NCBI RefSeq assembly: GCF_002532045.1
Contig: NZ_NWTG01000002.1
Span: 434,001-498,000 of the forward strand
Length of the DNA stretch: 64,000 nt
From: Bradyrhizobium sp. C9
Lineage (GTDB): Bacteria > Pseudomonadota > Alphaproteobacteria > Rhizobiales > Xanthobacteraceae
Reading direction: 5' to 3'
Shown: positions 29,897 through 37,722 of the stretch, piece after piece
How positions within the stretch are numbered: position 1 is the first letter of the stretch
Layout: each line of letters starts with the position of its first letter
Program-made: the position numbers and the translations under genes
The notes under the pieces: model-generated
Database searches by the model: none
Seen by the model: the letters and a program-made list of their open reading frames with translations, nothing else
What the model was told of the DNA's origin: nothing

Positions 29897-30493
29897 ATGA
29901 TCAAGCTGTACTGGTCGCCGCGCTCGCGCTCGTTCTCCGCCATCTGGCTGCTCGAAGAATCCGGCCTGGCCTATGAACGGGTGCTGACCGACATCAGCAC
30001 CGGCGCGCAGAAGTCGCCGGAGTTCCTCAAGATCAACCCGATGGGCAAGGTACCGGCGTTGACCGACGGCGACGCAAAGCTCGCCGAGGCCGCCGCGATC
30101 TGCGCCTATGTCGCCGACCGTTATCCCGAGACCAGGCTCGCGCCGGCCACCAACGATCCGAAGCGCGCACGCTATCTGCAATGGCTGTTCTTCTCGCCGA
30201 GCTGCATCGAGCCGGCGCTGATCCAGCTCTTCACCAAGCTCGAGGTGCCGACCAGCACCGCGGCATGGGGCAGCGCCGCACAGGTGTTCGACGTGCTCGA
30301 TGCCGAGCTGCAGAAGGGGCCGTGGATCCTCGGCGATCAGTTCTCCGCCGCCGACATCGCGATCGGCGCGGGACTGAACTTTGCGGTGCGCGTGTTCAAG
30401 ATGGTGCCGCCGCGGCCGTCATTCGAGGCCTACATCGACCGCTGCGTGGCGCGGCCCGCGTTCCAGCGCGCAGAGAAGATCGCAGCGGGGTAG
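29897..30493 (+). CDS. Glutathione S-transferase family protein
   Basis: A 198-residue cytosolic GST. The N-terminal thioredoxin-like domain reads MIKLYWSPRSRSFSAIWLLEESG, with Ser residues positioned as in Ser-type bacterial GSTs, then NPMGKVPALTDGD (cis-Pro) and LAEAAAICAYVADRYP (the Glu-Ala pair that usually binds the gamma-glutamyl group of glutathione, a Glu-Ser in many members). The C-terminal helical domain includes ILGDQFSAADIAIG. Substrate unknown; detoxification or thiol conjugation is the family role. Convergent with fabV, separated by a repeat. Confidence 0.9.
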   Translation: MIKLYWSPRSRSFSAIWLLEESGLAYERVLTDISTGAQKSPEFLKINPMGKVPALTDGDAKLAEAAAICAYVADRYPETRLAPATNDPKRARYLQWLFFSPSCIEPALIQLFTKLEVPTSTAAWGSAAQVFDVLDAELQKGPWILGDQFSAADIAIGAGLNFAVRVFKMVPPRPSFEAYIDRCVARPAFQRAEKIAAG

Positions 30494-30500
30494 CAGCGAC

Positions 30501-30536
30501 GTAGCTCGGATGAAGCGCAGCGCAATCCGGGCTACG
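30501..30536. repeat. Family D repeat (GTAGCTCGGATGAAGCGCAGCG...)
   Basis: A 36 bp element, GTAGCTCGGATGAAGCGCAG continuing to CCGGGCTACG, whose ends are inversely related. A longer double copy is at 36371-36458. It lies between the convergent GST and fabV genes. Confidence 0.7.
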
Positions 30537-30556
30537 AAACAGTGGATGAGGCTGGC

Positions 30557-31729
30557 CTAACCCGGCACGACGCGCGGATCGACGTCCTGCGTGTAGTCGA
30601 CGCCGTCGATGCCGAAGCCGAACAGGCGGAGGAACTGGCTCTTGTATTCGCCGAGGTCCGCCAGCTCGCCGAGCGTCTCGGTGGTGAGCAACGGCCAGCG
30701 CCGCGACACCTCCGTCTGCACGTCCGGCGACAGCTCCCAATCGTCGACGCGAATGCGTTGCGTATCGTCGAGCGCGACGCCCTTGCCGAGCTTCGTCCGG
30801 AACAGGCGGTCGATCTGCTCGATGCAGCCTTCATGGAGCCCGAGCTGCTTCATCACCTTGAACAGCACGGTACCATAGAGCGGCACCACCGGAATCGCCG
30901 AGCTCGCCTGGGTGACCACGGCCTTCAGCGCGACGACGCGGGCGGCGTCCGCACCGAGCCGGCCCCGGATCGCTTCCGCCTTGCTGTCGAGATCGACCTT
31001 GGCGCGGCCGAGCGTGCCGTTCCAGTAGATCGGCCAGGTCAGCTCGCTGCCGATATAGGTGTAGTTGAGCGTCCGGAAGCCCGGCGCCAGCACGCCGGCA
31101 TCGGCGAGCTGGTCGATCCAGCGCTTCCAGTCGTCACCCCCCATCACCGCGACCGTGGCCGCGGTTTGCTCCTCGTTCGCGGGCTCGAGGGTGGTCTGGA
31201 ACACCTCGCCGGTCTCGGTGTCGAGCGTCTTGATCTCGACCGGGGCGCCGAGCGGCTTGATGACCGAGCGATAGGTCTTGCCGGTGTCCGGATCGGTGCG
31301 GACCGGCGCCGCCATGCTGTAGACCAGCAGGTCGAGCTGTCCGAACTTTTCGCGCACACGCTCGATGAAGTCCTTCTTCATCTCGTCGGAGAAGGCATCG
31401 CCCTCAAGCGTGAGCGGCGAGCGTCCGATCTTCTGGGCCTCGATCTCGAAGGCGCGGTTGTTGTACCAGCCGGCGCTGGCGCTTCGCTTTTCCGACGGCT
31501 CGCGCTCCAGCGAGACGCCGATCGTGTCCGCGCCACCGGCGAAGGTCGCGACGATGCGGCTCGCGAGGCCGTAGCCCGTCGAGCAACCCAGCACGGCAAC
31601 GCGCTTCGGACAGTCAGCGACCGGGCCCTGCTTGAGAACGTAAGCGATCTGCTCACGGACATTCGTGGCGCAGCCGACGGGATGTGCCGTCGTGCAGATG
31701 AAGCCTCGCACGCGCGGTTCAATAATCAT
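30557..31729 (-). CDS. fabV: Trans-2-enoyl-ACP/CoA reductase FabV
   Basis: NADH-dependent enoyl reductase of 390 residues that completes each fatty acid elongation cycle. The start MIIEPRVRGFICTTAHPVGC is the FabV signature. The nucleotide-binding region is VAVLGCSTGYGLASRIVATF, and the catalytic pair is Tyr235 and Lys244 in the Y-x8-K motif YWNGTLGRAK, the numbering known for other FabV enzymes. ATG 31729 is chosen over GTG 31735 for that reason and because GGGGTGGGA precedes it. It is last in fabA-fabB-fabV, in the slot where other rhizobia have fabI. Confidence 0.95.
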   Translation of the reverse strand: MIIEPRVRGFICTTAHPVGCATNVREQIAYVLKQGPVADCPKRVAVLGCSTGYGLASRIVATFAGGADTIGVSLEREPSEKRSASAGWYNNRAFEIEAQKIGRSPLTLEGDAFSDEMKKDFIERVREKFGQLDLLVYSMAAPVRTDPDTGKTYRSVIKPLGAPVEIKTLDTETGEVFQTTLEPANEEQTAATVAVMGGDDWKRWIDQLADAGVLAPGFRTLNYTYIGSELTWPIYWNGTLGRAKVDLDSKAEAIRGRLGADAARVVALKAVVTQASSAIPVVPLYGTVLFKVMKQLGLHEGCIEQIDRLFRTKLGKGVALDDTQRIRVDDWELSPDVQTEVSRRWPLLTTETLGELADLGEYKSQFLRLFGFGIDGVDYTQDVDPRVVPG

Positions 31730-31806
31730 TCCCACCCCATTCCGGATCGTTGCAATATCCCATTCGCCGCCTGCGGATCTCCCTCAGCAAGCGAGGAGAG
31801 ACGAAA

Positions 31807-33030
31807 TCAGGCATCAAGCCGCCTGAACACCAGCGTGGCATTGGTCCCGCCGAAGCCGAACGAGTTCGACAGCACGGTCGTGAGCTTGGCGTTGTCGATG
31901 CGCTTGCGCACGATCGGCATGTCGGCGAACGCCGGATCGAGCTCGGTGATATGCGCGCTTTCGCAGACGAAGCCGTTGTTGAGCATCAGCAGCGAGTAGA
32001 TCGCCTCCTGCACGCCGGTGGCGCCGAGCGAGTGGCCGGTCAGCGCCTTTGTCGCCGAGATCGGCGGGCACTTGTCGCCGGTGCCGAACACCTTGCGGAT
32101 CGCCTCGATCTCCGGCGGATCGCCGGCCGGCGTCGAGGTGGCGTGCGGATTGATGTAGTCGACCGGCGTGTCCACCGTCGACATCGCCATGCGCATGCAG
32201 CGCTCGGCGCCCTCGCCCGACGGCGCCACCATGTCGTAACCGTCCGAGGTCGCGCCGTAGCCGACGACCTCACCGTAGATTCGCGCGCCGCGCGCCTTGG
32301 CATGTTCGAGCTCTTCGAGCACCACGACACCCGCGCCGCCGGCGATCACGAAACCGTCGCGGCTGATGTCGTAGGGACGCGAGGCGGTCGCCGGCGTGTC
32401 GTTATACTTCGACGACATCGCGCCCATGGCGTCGAACAGCACCGACAGCGTCCAGTCGAGTTCCTCGCAGCCGCCGGCGAAGATGATGTCCTGCTTGCCG
32501 ATCTGGATCGTCTCATAGGCATTGCCGATGCAATGGTTCGACGTCGCGCAGGCGGAAGAGATCGAATAGTTCACGCCCTTGATCTTGAACCAGGTCGCGA
32601 GCGTCGCCGACGCGGTCGAGGACATTCCCTTCGGCACGGCGAACGGACCAACGCGCTTCGGGCCCTTGGCGCGCGCGATGTCGGCGGCCTCCACCAGCGT
32701 GCGCGTCGACGGTCCGCCGGATCCCATGATGATGCCGGTGCGGATGTTGGAGACTTCGTTCTCCTCAAGGCCGGAGTCGCGGATCGCCTGCTCCATGGCG
32801 ACGTGATTCCACGCAGCACCTTCGGCAAGGAACCGCATCGCGCGGCGATCGATCACCTCGGCGGGATTGAGCGTCGGCGCACCGTGCACCTGCGAACGGA
32901 AGCCGAGCTCGGCAGCCTTCTCCGCACGCGAAATGCCCGACTTCGCCTCGTAGAGGCTCGCAAGCACTTCCTGGGTGTTGTTACCGATGGACGAGACAAT
33001 CCCCATCCCCGTGATGACAACCCGCCTCAT
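31807..33030 (-). CDS. fabB: 3-oxoacyl-ACP synthase I (FabB)
   Basis: Beta-ketoacyl-ACP synthase of 407 residues, condensing enzyme for unsaturated fatty acid elongation. The nucleophile Cys161 lies in [12 protein letters not shown], and the two catalytic His are in [11 protein letters not shown] and TGHSLGATG, giving the Cys-His-His triad. Length and the [16 protein letters not shown] start match FabB. It follows fabA by about 40 bp and precedes fabV by about 80 bp on the minus strand. FabA and FabB together form the anaerobic unsaturated fatty acid pathway. Confidence 0.96.
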   Translation of the reverse strand: MRRVVITGMGIVSSIGNNTQEVLASLYEAKSGISRAEKAAELGFRSQVHGAPTLNPAEVIDRRAMRFLAEGAAWNHVAMEQAIRDSGLEENEVSNIRTGIIMGSGGPSTRTLVEAADIARAKGPKRVGPFAVPKGMSSTASATLATWFKIKGVNYSISSACATSNHCIGNAYETIQIGKQDIIFAGGCEELDWTLSVLFDAMGAMSSKYNDTPATASRPYDISRDGFVIAGGAGVVVLEELEHAKARGARIYGEVVGYGATSDGYDMVAPSGEGAERCMRMAMSTVDTPVDYINPHATSTPAGDPPEIEAIRKVFGTGDKCPPISATKALTGHSLGATGVQEAIYSLLMLNNGFVCESAHITELDPAFADMPIVRKRIDNAKLTTVLSNSFGFGGTNATLVFRRLDA

Positions 33031-33073
33031 GTTCGCCTCGCCCTGCCTTTATGTTGCCGCATGGTGATCCTGC

Positions 33074-33595
33074 TCAAGACGGCGCCGTGCCCTGCTTGAA
33101 CAATCCGACCTTCAAGTCCTTGGCGCGATAAATAATCTCGTCGTCCATGGAAAGCCACCCGTCGGCAATTCCAAGCACGAGCTTTGACCGCATCACGCGC
33201 TTGATATCGATGTTGTACACAACCTTGCGCGCGTGCGGCAGCACCTGTCCGGAGAACTTCAGCTCGCCGAGGCCAAGCGCGCGGCCGCGACCTTCGCCGC
33301 CGATCCAGCCGAGATAAAAGCCGACCATTTGCCACATGGCATCGAGGCCGAGACAGCCCGGCATCACCGGATCGTTCTTGAAATGGCAGCCGAAGAACCA
33401 CAGATCCGGCTTCACTTCGAGCTCGGCGCGCACCAGCCCCTTGCCGTACTCGCCGCCATTCTCCGAGATCTCGCTGATGCGATCGAACATGAGCATCGGT
33501 GGCAGCGGCAACTGGGCATTGCCGGGACCAAAAAGCTCGCCCCGTCCGCAAGCCAGCAAATCCTCGTATTCGTAACCGCCGCGCCGATCCAGCAT
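33074..33595 (-). CDS. fabA: 3-hydroxydecanoyl-ACP dehydratase/isomerase FabA
   Basis: Bifunctional dehydratase and trans-2/cis-3 isomerase of 173 residues that introduces the double bond at the C10 stage. The active site is His71 ([14 protein letters not shown]) and Asp85 (CLGLDAMWQ), one residue offset from E. coli His70/Asp84. GAGGTGGAAAGAGG gives a strong ribosome binding site before ATG 33595. First gene of the fabA-fabB-fabV operon, divergent from irr, an arrangement conserved in Rhizobiales. Confidence 0.97.
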   Translation of the reverse strand: MLDRRGGYEYEDLLACGRGELFGPGNAQLPLPPMLMFDRISEISENGGEYGKGLVRAELEVKPDLWFFGCHFKNDPVMPGCLGLDAMWQMVGFYLGWIGGEGRGRALGLGELKFSGQVLPHARKVVYNIDIKRVMRSKLVLGIADGWLSMDDEIIYRAKDLKVGLFKQGTAPS

Positions 33596-33924
33596 CCTCT
33601 TTCCACCTCTGATGTCCCGATGAAGCGCTTTGCTTGGTCGGACCTTAATCTACCCACGGGAACCGGAATAACCCGTCCCGCATCTTGGCGCTACCTGGGT
33701 ACGCTACCGGCCTGTTATCTCTGCCGAAAGCGCATATGTGGTCCGCGCGCTCTCTAACATAGGGCTAACTGGGCGGCAAAGCGGCATTCCAATGATAAAT
33801 TGCCGTCTCTCCTTAGGTTTCTACCGCAGCTTGGATTCGTTCTAGTTGCGAAAAACTTGCATCTGATGGGCATCCTTTTTATATTTAAGAGGAATATTGC
33901 CTGAGTTGGGTGCATAGAGTGGAT
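33596..33924. other. fabA/irr divergent intergenic region
   Basis: 329 bp without a gene. On the right side it contains the irr promoter candidate and a repeat-rich operator candidate (33857-33885). No promoter for fabA could be defined with confidence. No perfect iron control element (TTTAGAA-type palindrome) was found. Confidence 0.5.
33857..33885 (+). promoter_or_regulatory. irr promoter with possible Fur/Mur operator
   Basis: TTGCAT (33857-33862), 17 bp spacer, TATATT (33880-33885). The spacer holds GCATC at 33859-33863, the inverted GATG at 33865-33868 and GCATC again at 33870-33874, an imperfect hexamer series. Fur of Bradyrhizobium is reported to bind the irr promoter at repeated hexamers; matching this stretch to that site is inference. 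Confidence 0.6.
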
Positions 33925-34416
33925 ATGAACGACGAAGTACCGGCCGTGAACGACGATGCCGTGCACCCGGCTGCCCGGGGCGCTGGGCATCACCCTGCCC
34001 TGACCGGCTGCCCGTGGCACGACGTCAACGAGATGCTGCAGTCTGCCGGTCTCCGGCCGACCCGCCAGCGCATGGCGCTGGGTTGGCTGCTGTTCGGCAA
34101 GGGTGCCCGCCACCTGACCGCTGAAATGCTGTACGAGGAAGCCACGCTGGCCAAGGTTCCGGTGTCGCTGGCGACCGTCTACAACACACTCAACCAGCTG
34201 ACCGATGCCGGGCTGCTGCGCCAGGTCAGCGTCGACGGCACCAAGACCTATTTCGACACCAACGTGTCGACGCATCATCACTTCTATCTCGAGCACAACC
34301 ACGAGCTGGTCGACATTCCCGACCCGAACCTCGTGCTGTCGAAGATGCCCAACGTGCCTGAAGGCTACGAGATTTCCCGCGTCGACATGGTCGTGCGGCT
34401 GCGCAAGAAGCGCTGA
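33925..34416 (+). CDS. irr: Iron response regulator Irr
   Basis: Fur-superfamily regulator of 163 residues controlling haem synthesis and iron homeostasis; in Bradyrhizobium it is degraded when haem is available. The haem regulatory motif Cys29-Pro30 (TGCPWHDVNEML) and the second haem site His117-His118-His119 (STHHHFYLEHNH) are both intact at the published positions. This fixes ATG 33925 over GTG 33910. The winged-helix DNA-binding part is LRPTRQRMALGWLLF to SLATVYNTLNQLTDAGLLRQV. Divergent from fabA. Confidence 0.97.
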   Translation: MNDEVPAVNDDAVHPAARGAGHHPALTGCPWHDVNEMLQSAGLRPTRQRMALGWLLFGKGARHLTAEMLYEEATLAKVPVSLATVYNTLNQLTDAGLLRQVSVDGTKTYFDTNVSTHHHFYLEHNHELVDIPDPNLVLSKMPNVPEGYEISRVDMVVRLRKKR

Positions 34417-34444
34417 TCCGGCCTTGGCGTCGATTTGAGTTGTG

Positions 34445-34470
34445 ATGGCCGGGCTCGTCCCGGCCATTTT
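34445..34470 (+). terminator. irr intrinsic terminator
   Basis: Stem ATGGCCGGG (34445-34453) and CCCGGCCAT (34459-34467), loop CTCGT, followed by TTTTC. It lies 28 bp after the irr stop and may also serve the convergent SH3 gene. Confidence 0.85.
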
Positions 34471-34488
34471 CGTTGGGGACGAAGAAAC

Positions 34489-35013
34489 TCAGTCCACCTT
34501 CTCGTCGGCGTAGACGCCCCACAGGCGTTGCTGCTCGATCCAGCCGTCGAACCCGTTGCCGGTGACCCGGCACCAGTTATTGGCGCATTTCTTGACCTGC
34601 GCCACGACGCCGGCCTGCAGGCGCGCGGCGATGGCGCTGGTGGCGTCGGGGCGATCGTACAGCGAGGCCAGATCGTCCTTGTTCTTCATCGTCACGACCG
34701 CGGTGCGGCGGCCGGACAGCAGGGAGTGATAGACCCAGCCTTCGGCGCCCTCGGAATCGCGCACCCGGCGCCAGTTCTCGAACTCGGCGGTGATTTCGAC
34801 CGGCAGCCCCGACCGCGTGTAGACCCAGGCGACGTCATTGTCCTTGGTCGGGCCGGCCCGGACGTTCACATGATCGGATTTCAGGCTGACATAGCGCGGA
34901 ATCGGCAGGCCGCTGGTGGTGGGGCTCAAATCCTTGGCGGTATGTCCGGGCATGACCGACGCACTCAGCATGCTCCCGACCAGAGCCACCAATGAACCCA
35001 AACGCCAGACCAT
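34489..35013 (-). CDS. SH3-domain (DUF1058-like) exported protein
   Basis: A 174-residue protein predicted to be exported. MVWRLGSLVALVGSMLSASVMPGHTA is a signal-like N-terminus. Two bacterial SH3-type modules follow: PRYVSLKSDHVNVRAGPTKDNDVAWVYTRSGLPVEITAEFENWRRVRD and a second ending AQVKKCANNWCRVTGNGFDGWIEQQRLWGVY. Such modules usually bind peptidoglycan or mediate envelope interactions. ATG 35013 is chosen because AGGAGACGAGTT precedes it; upstream in-frame codons read through the GT-rich tract. Two Cys in the second module may pair. Confidence 0.85.
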   Translation of the reverse strand: MVWRLGSLVALVGSMLSASVMPGHTAKDLSPTTSGLPIPRYVSLKSDHVNVRAGPTKDNDVAWVYTRSGLPVEITAEFENWRRVRDSEGAEGWVYHSLLSGRRTAVVTMKNKDDLASLYDRPDATSAIAARLQAGVVAQVKKCANNWCRVTGNGFDGWIEQQRLWGVYADEKVD

Positions 35014-35061
35014 CAACTCGTCTCCTGCCGAGATGCCCAACCCGCATTCGGCGAGCTGCAA

Positions 35062-35101
35062 CCCAAACCCAAATTCAAACCCAAGCCTAAGCCCATGCCC
35101 C
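35062..35101 (-). other. G-run tract, possible G-quadruplex
   Basis: On the minus strand five runs of at least three Gs occur, at 35098-35101, 35092-35094, 35080-35082, 35068-35070 and 35062-35064, with loops of 3, 9, 9 and 3 nt. They lie about 50 nt upstream of the SH3 gene start, in its likely leader or promoter. Confidence 0.5.
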
Positions 35102-35304
35102 AAGGCCCCTGCGTGTCCCTGCCCGCATCGATCCGAGGGGTTCTTGTCTTGGGCCGGCCTTCTGCTAGAGAGGACGGAACGCCTGAGAGCCAGAACACCC
35201 GAATTTCCCCTGGCGAAAGCCGAGGCAAGTATCGGGGAACCCTAGGAAACGCGAAGGAAACGCCGGGACAGCGCGGCTATCAGCAGTGTCGAACAACCGG
35301 GTTA

Positions 35305-35348
35305 ATGAGGCCTCAACGGCTCGGTTTTTGACGAGCCGCGCGCCTCAT
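35305..35348 (+). promoter_or_regulatory. Two-part hairpin before the dehydrogenase gene
   Basis: Outer stem ATGAGGC (35305-35311) with GCCTCAT (35342-35348) and inner stem CGGCTCG (35317-35323) with CGAGCCG (35332-35338), loop GTTTTTGA. It ends 11 bp before the start codon, so it could occlude ribosome binding or bind a regulator as DNA. Confidence 0.45.
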
Positions 35349-35359
35349 GAAAGCAGGAC

Positions 35360-36364
35360 ATGTCGGTGAAGAAAAAGCCTCTCGTCGTCGTCACCCGCAA
35401 GCTGCCGGACTCGATCGAGACCCGGATGCGCGAGTTGTTCGATGCCAGACTGAATCTCGACGACACGCCGATGACGCCGGAACAGATCGCCGAGGCGGCA
35501 AGGACCGCCGACGTGCTGGTGCCGACCGTGACCGACATGATCCGCGAGGACGTGATCAATCAGCCCGACTGCAAGCTGAAGCTGATCGCCAATTTCGGCA
35601 ACGGCGTCGACAATATCGACGTCACCGCCGCGCATGCCCGCGGCATCACGGTGACCAATACGCCGAAGGTACTGACCGAGGACACCGCCGACATGACCAT
35701 GGCGCTGATTCTGGCCGTGCCGCGGCGCATGATCGAGGGCGCCTCGATCCTGACCGAAGGCAAGCAGCACTGGGCCGGCTGGTCGCCGACCTGGATGCTG
35801 GGCCACCGCATCGGCGGGAAGCGGCTCGGCATCATCGGCATGGGCCGCATCGGCCAAGCCGTGGCGCGCCGCGCCCGCGCCTTCGGCCTGCAGATCCACT
35901 ATCACAACCGCCGGCCGGTCGCCCCCGTCATCGCCGATGAGTTGGGCGCGACCTACTGGGAAAGCCTCGACCAGATGCTGGCGCGGATGGACATCATTTC
36001 GGTGAACTGCCCGCACACGCCGGCGACCTATCATCTGCTCTCGGCGCGGCGGCTCAAGCTGATCCGGAAAGAGGCCTATATCGTCAACACCGCGCGCGGC
36101 GAGGTGATCGACGAGGACACCCTGATCAAGCTGATCGAAGCCGGCGATGTCGGCGGCGCAGGCCTCGACGTCTACGAGCATGAGCCCGCGGTGAACCCGA
36201 AACTGGTGCGGCTCGCCAGGGCCGGCAAGGTGACGCTGCTGCCGCACATGGGCTCGGCCACCATCGAAGGCCGCGTCGAGATGGGCGAGAAGGTCATCAT
36301 CAACATCCGAACCTTCCTCGACGCCCACAAGCCGCCGGATCGCGTGCTGCCGAGCATGTTGTAG
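35360..36364 (+). CDS. D-2-hydroxyacid dehydrogenase (glyoxylate/hydroxypyruvate reductase-like)
   Basis: NAD(P)-dependent dehydrogenase of 334 residues. The Rossmann motif is GIIGMGRIGQAVARRARAFG. The catalytic residues of the family are visible as Arg in NTARGEVIDED, Glu in DVYEHEPAVNP and His in LLPHMGSATIE. The substrate loop LIANFGNGVDNIDV is intact. It resembles GyaR-type glyoxylate reductases that reduce glyoxylate or hydroxypyruvate to glycolate or glycerate, but substrate cannot be fixed from sequence alone. It stands alone between repeat-bearing intergenic regions. Confidence 0.88.
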   Translation: MSVKKKPLVVVTRKLPDSIETRMRELFDARLNLDDTPMTPEQIAEAARTADVLVPTVTDMIREDVINQPDCKLKLIANFGNGVDNIDVTAAHARGITVTNTPKVLTEDTADMTMALILAVPRRMIEGASILTEGKQHWAGWSPTWMLGHRIGGKRLGIIGMGRIGQAVARRARAFGLQIHYHNRRPVAPVIADELGATYWESLDQMLARMDIISVNCPHTPATYHLLSARRLKLIRKEAYIVNTARGEVIDEDTLIKLIEAGDVGGAGLDVYEHEPAVNPKLVRLARAGKVTLLPHMGSATIEGRVEMGEKVIINIRTFLDAHKPPDRVLPSML

Positions 36365-36370
36365 GAATTC

Positions 36371-36458
36371 CGTAGCCCGGATGGAGCGCAGCGAAATCCG
36401 GGACAGCATCGCAGCGTCAAGACCGCCCCGGATTGCGCTTCGCTTCATCCGGGCTACG
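36371..36458. repeat. Family D inverted repeat
   Basis: CGTAGCCCGGATGGAGCGCA... and ...TGCGCTTCGCTTCATCCGGG/CTACG form long inverted arms with CCGGATTGCG/CGAAATCCGG between. One arm matches the element at 30501-30536. It lies just after the dehydrogenase stop. Confidence 0.8.
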
Positions 36459-36544
36459 GCACCGCCAAAATATCGAAAACAACCCCATGCACAGTAGCCG
36501 GTGCGGCCGCAGCTCGACCACCCAACTTGAAACCAACACTCGCT

Positions 36545-36667
36545 GTCGTCCCGGCGCAGGCCGGGACCCATAACCACCGATAGTCATTGCTCCACAGTGC
36601 TGGAACGACGAGTCCCACTCCCAACTTCCGCTGCGGAGTATGGGTCCCGGCCTGCGCCGGGACGACG
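36545..36667. repeat. Family E inverted repeat (GTCGTCCCGGCGCAGGCCGG...)
   Basis: The left arm GTCGTCCCGGCGCAGGCCGG then GACCCAT (36545 onward) is mirrored by ATGGGTC then CCGGCCTGCGCCGGGACGAC ending near 36667, with about 70 bp of unrelated sequence between. A sister copy is at 41334-41455. Confidence 0.85.
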
Positions 36668-36685
36668 ATGTGGTGAGAGTTCGTC

Positions 36686-37600
36686 TTATTTCGTCTTCCG
36701 CCGCGCCTGCTTGCGCCAGTCGGCGACGAACGACACGAACGCGGCGAGCGCCGGGGGCGGCTGGCGGCGGCTGGGGTAGTACAGGAACGGCCCGTCGAAC
36801 GGCGGACACCAGTCGTCGAGCACGCTGACCAGCGCGCCGGATTTGATGCCGTAGCGGACATAGCCCTCGAACGTCGCCCAGTAACCAACGCCGTCATGCA
36901 CCGCGCGCAGCGCGAGGCCGAGATAGGTCGCGGTCAGCTTGGCCGGCGGCGATATCTTCACCACGCGGCCGCTCTTCTCGAACTCCCAGTCGAACATCAC
37001 GCCGTTGCTGAAGCGGCTGCGGATGCAGGCATGCGCCAGCAGATCCTTCGGATGCATCGGCCGGCCGTGCTTCGCGACATAGTCGCGTGACGCCACCACC
37101 GCGTAACGCTGCGGCGCGCCGAGCTGGACGGCGATCATGTCCTGCGCCAGGTGCTCGCCATAGCGCACGCCGGCGTCGAAGCCCTGCGCGACCACGTCGA
37201 CGAACGCACTCTCGGCGACCACGTCGAGCTCGACTTGCGGATATCGGGCGAGGAACGGTGCGATCATCGGCGCCAGCACCAGATCGACCGCGGGCGGCGG
37301 CGCGTTGATGCGCAGCCGCCCCGACGGCTCGGCGCGCAGGCCGCGCACCTCGGTGATCGCGTCGGCGACGTTGACCATTGCCGGAGCGACGCGGGCGAGC
37401 AGCAGTTCGCCGGCTTCGGTCAGCGCGACGCTGCGGGTGGTACGGTTCATCAGGCGGACGCCGAGCCGCTCCTCCATGTCGCGCAGGCGCTGGCTGAGGC
37501 TCGAGACCGAGACGCGGCTCTCCAGCGCCGCACGCCGGAAGTTGCGCGTGCGCGCCACCGCCACGAAGGCGTCGAGGTCGCGAAGGTCAAAATCCTGCAT
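36686..37600 (-). CDS. LysR-family transcriptional regulator
   Basis: A 304-residue LTTR. The winged HTH is at residues 6-65 ([59 protein letters not shown]) and the effector-binding domain follows ([35 protein letters not shown]). It is divergent from the aldo-keto reductase at 37723, which it probably controls. The perfect palindrome TTGTTC-N8-GAACAA at 37600-37619 overlaps its own start codon. No Shine-Dalgarno sequence is visible, so translation may be leaderless. Confidence 0.9.
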   Translation of the reverse strand: MQDFDLRDLDAFVAVARTRNFRRAALESRVSVSSLSQRLRDMEERLGVRLMNRTTRSVALTEAGELLLARVAPAMVNVADAITEVRGLRAEPSGRLRINAPPPAVDLVLAPMIAPFLARYPQVELDVVAESAFVDVVAQGFDAGVRYGEHLAQDMIAVQLGAPQRYAVVASRDYVAKHGRPMHPKDLLAHACIRSRFSNGVMFDWEFEKSGRVVKISPPAKLTATYLGLALRAVHDGVGYWATFEGYVRYGIKSGALVSVLDDWCPPFDGPFLYYPSRRQPPPALAAFVSFVADWRKQARRKTK

Positions 37601-37619
37601 TGTTCGATATAGTGAACAA
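37600..37619. promoter_or_regulatory. Candidate LysR operator
   Basis: TTGTTC GATATAGT GAACAA is a perfect 6-8-6 inverted repeat whose first base is the A of the lysR start codon on the minus strand. It fits a dyad of the T-N11-A class used by LysR proteins and would allow autorepression together with control of the divergent gene. Confidence 0.55.
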
Positions 37620-37722
37620 CCTATTCTGGATTGTCCAGCTTATCCCGAAAGCCGGATCGGCCCATATCAGCTGCGTCATCTGGCGGCGGATTTTCCGCCG
37701 CAACATCTTTGGGAACACCACC

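Larger units (their letters stand above)
35014..35359. other. Divergent region between the SH3 and dehydrogenase genes
   Basis: 346 bp without a gene. It includes a G-run tract on the minus strand (35062-35101) and a two-part hairpin (35305-35348) just before the dehydrogenase start. The middle shows no recognised signal. Confidence 0.5.
36365..36685. other. Repeat-filled intergenic region
   Basis: 321 bp between the dehydrogenase and the LysR gene (convergent), made almost wholly of a family D repeat (36371-36458) and a family E repeat (36545-36667). No gene is supported. Confidence 0.65.

Noticed and set aside
33596..33924. An iron control element (Irr box) in the fabA/irr region
   Set aside because: No TTTAGAA/TTCTAAA-type dyad could be found; only partial TTAG/TTCTA fragments occur.
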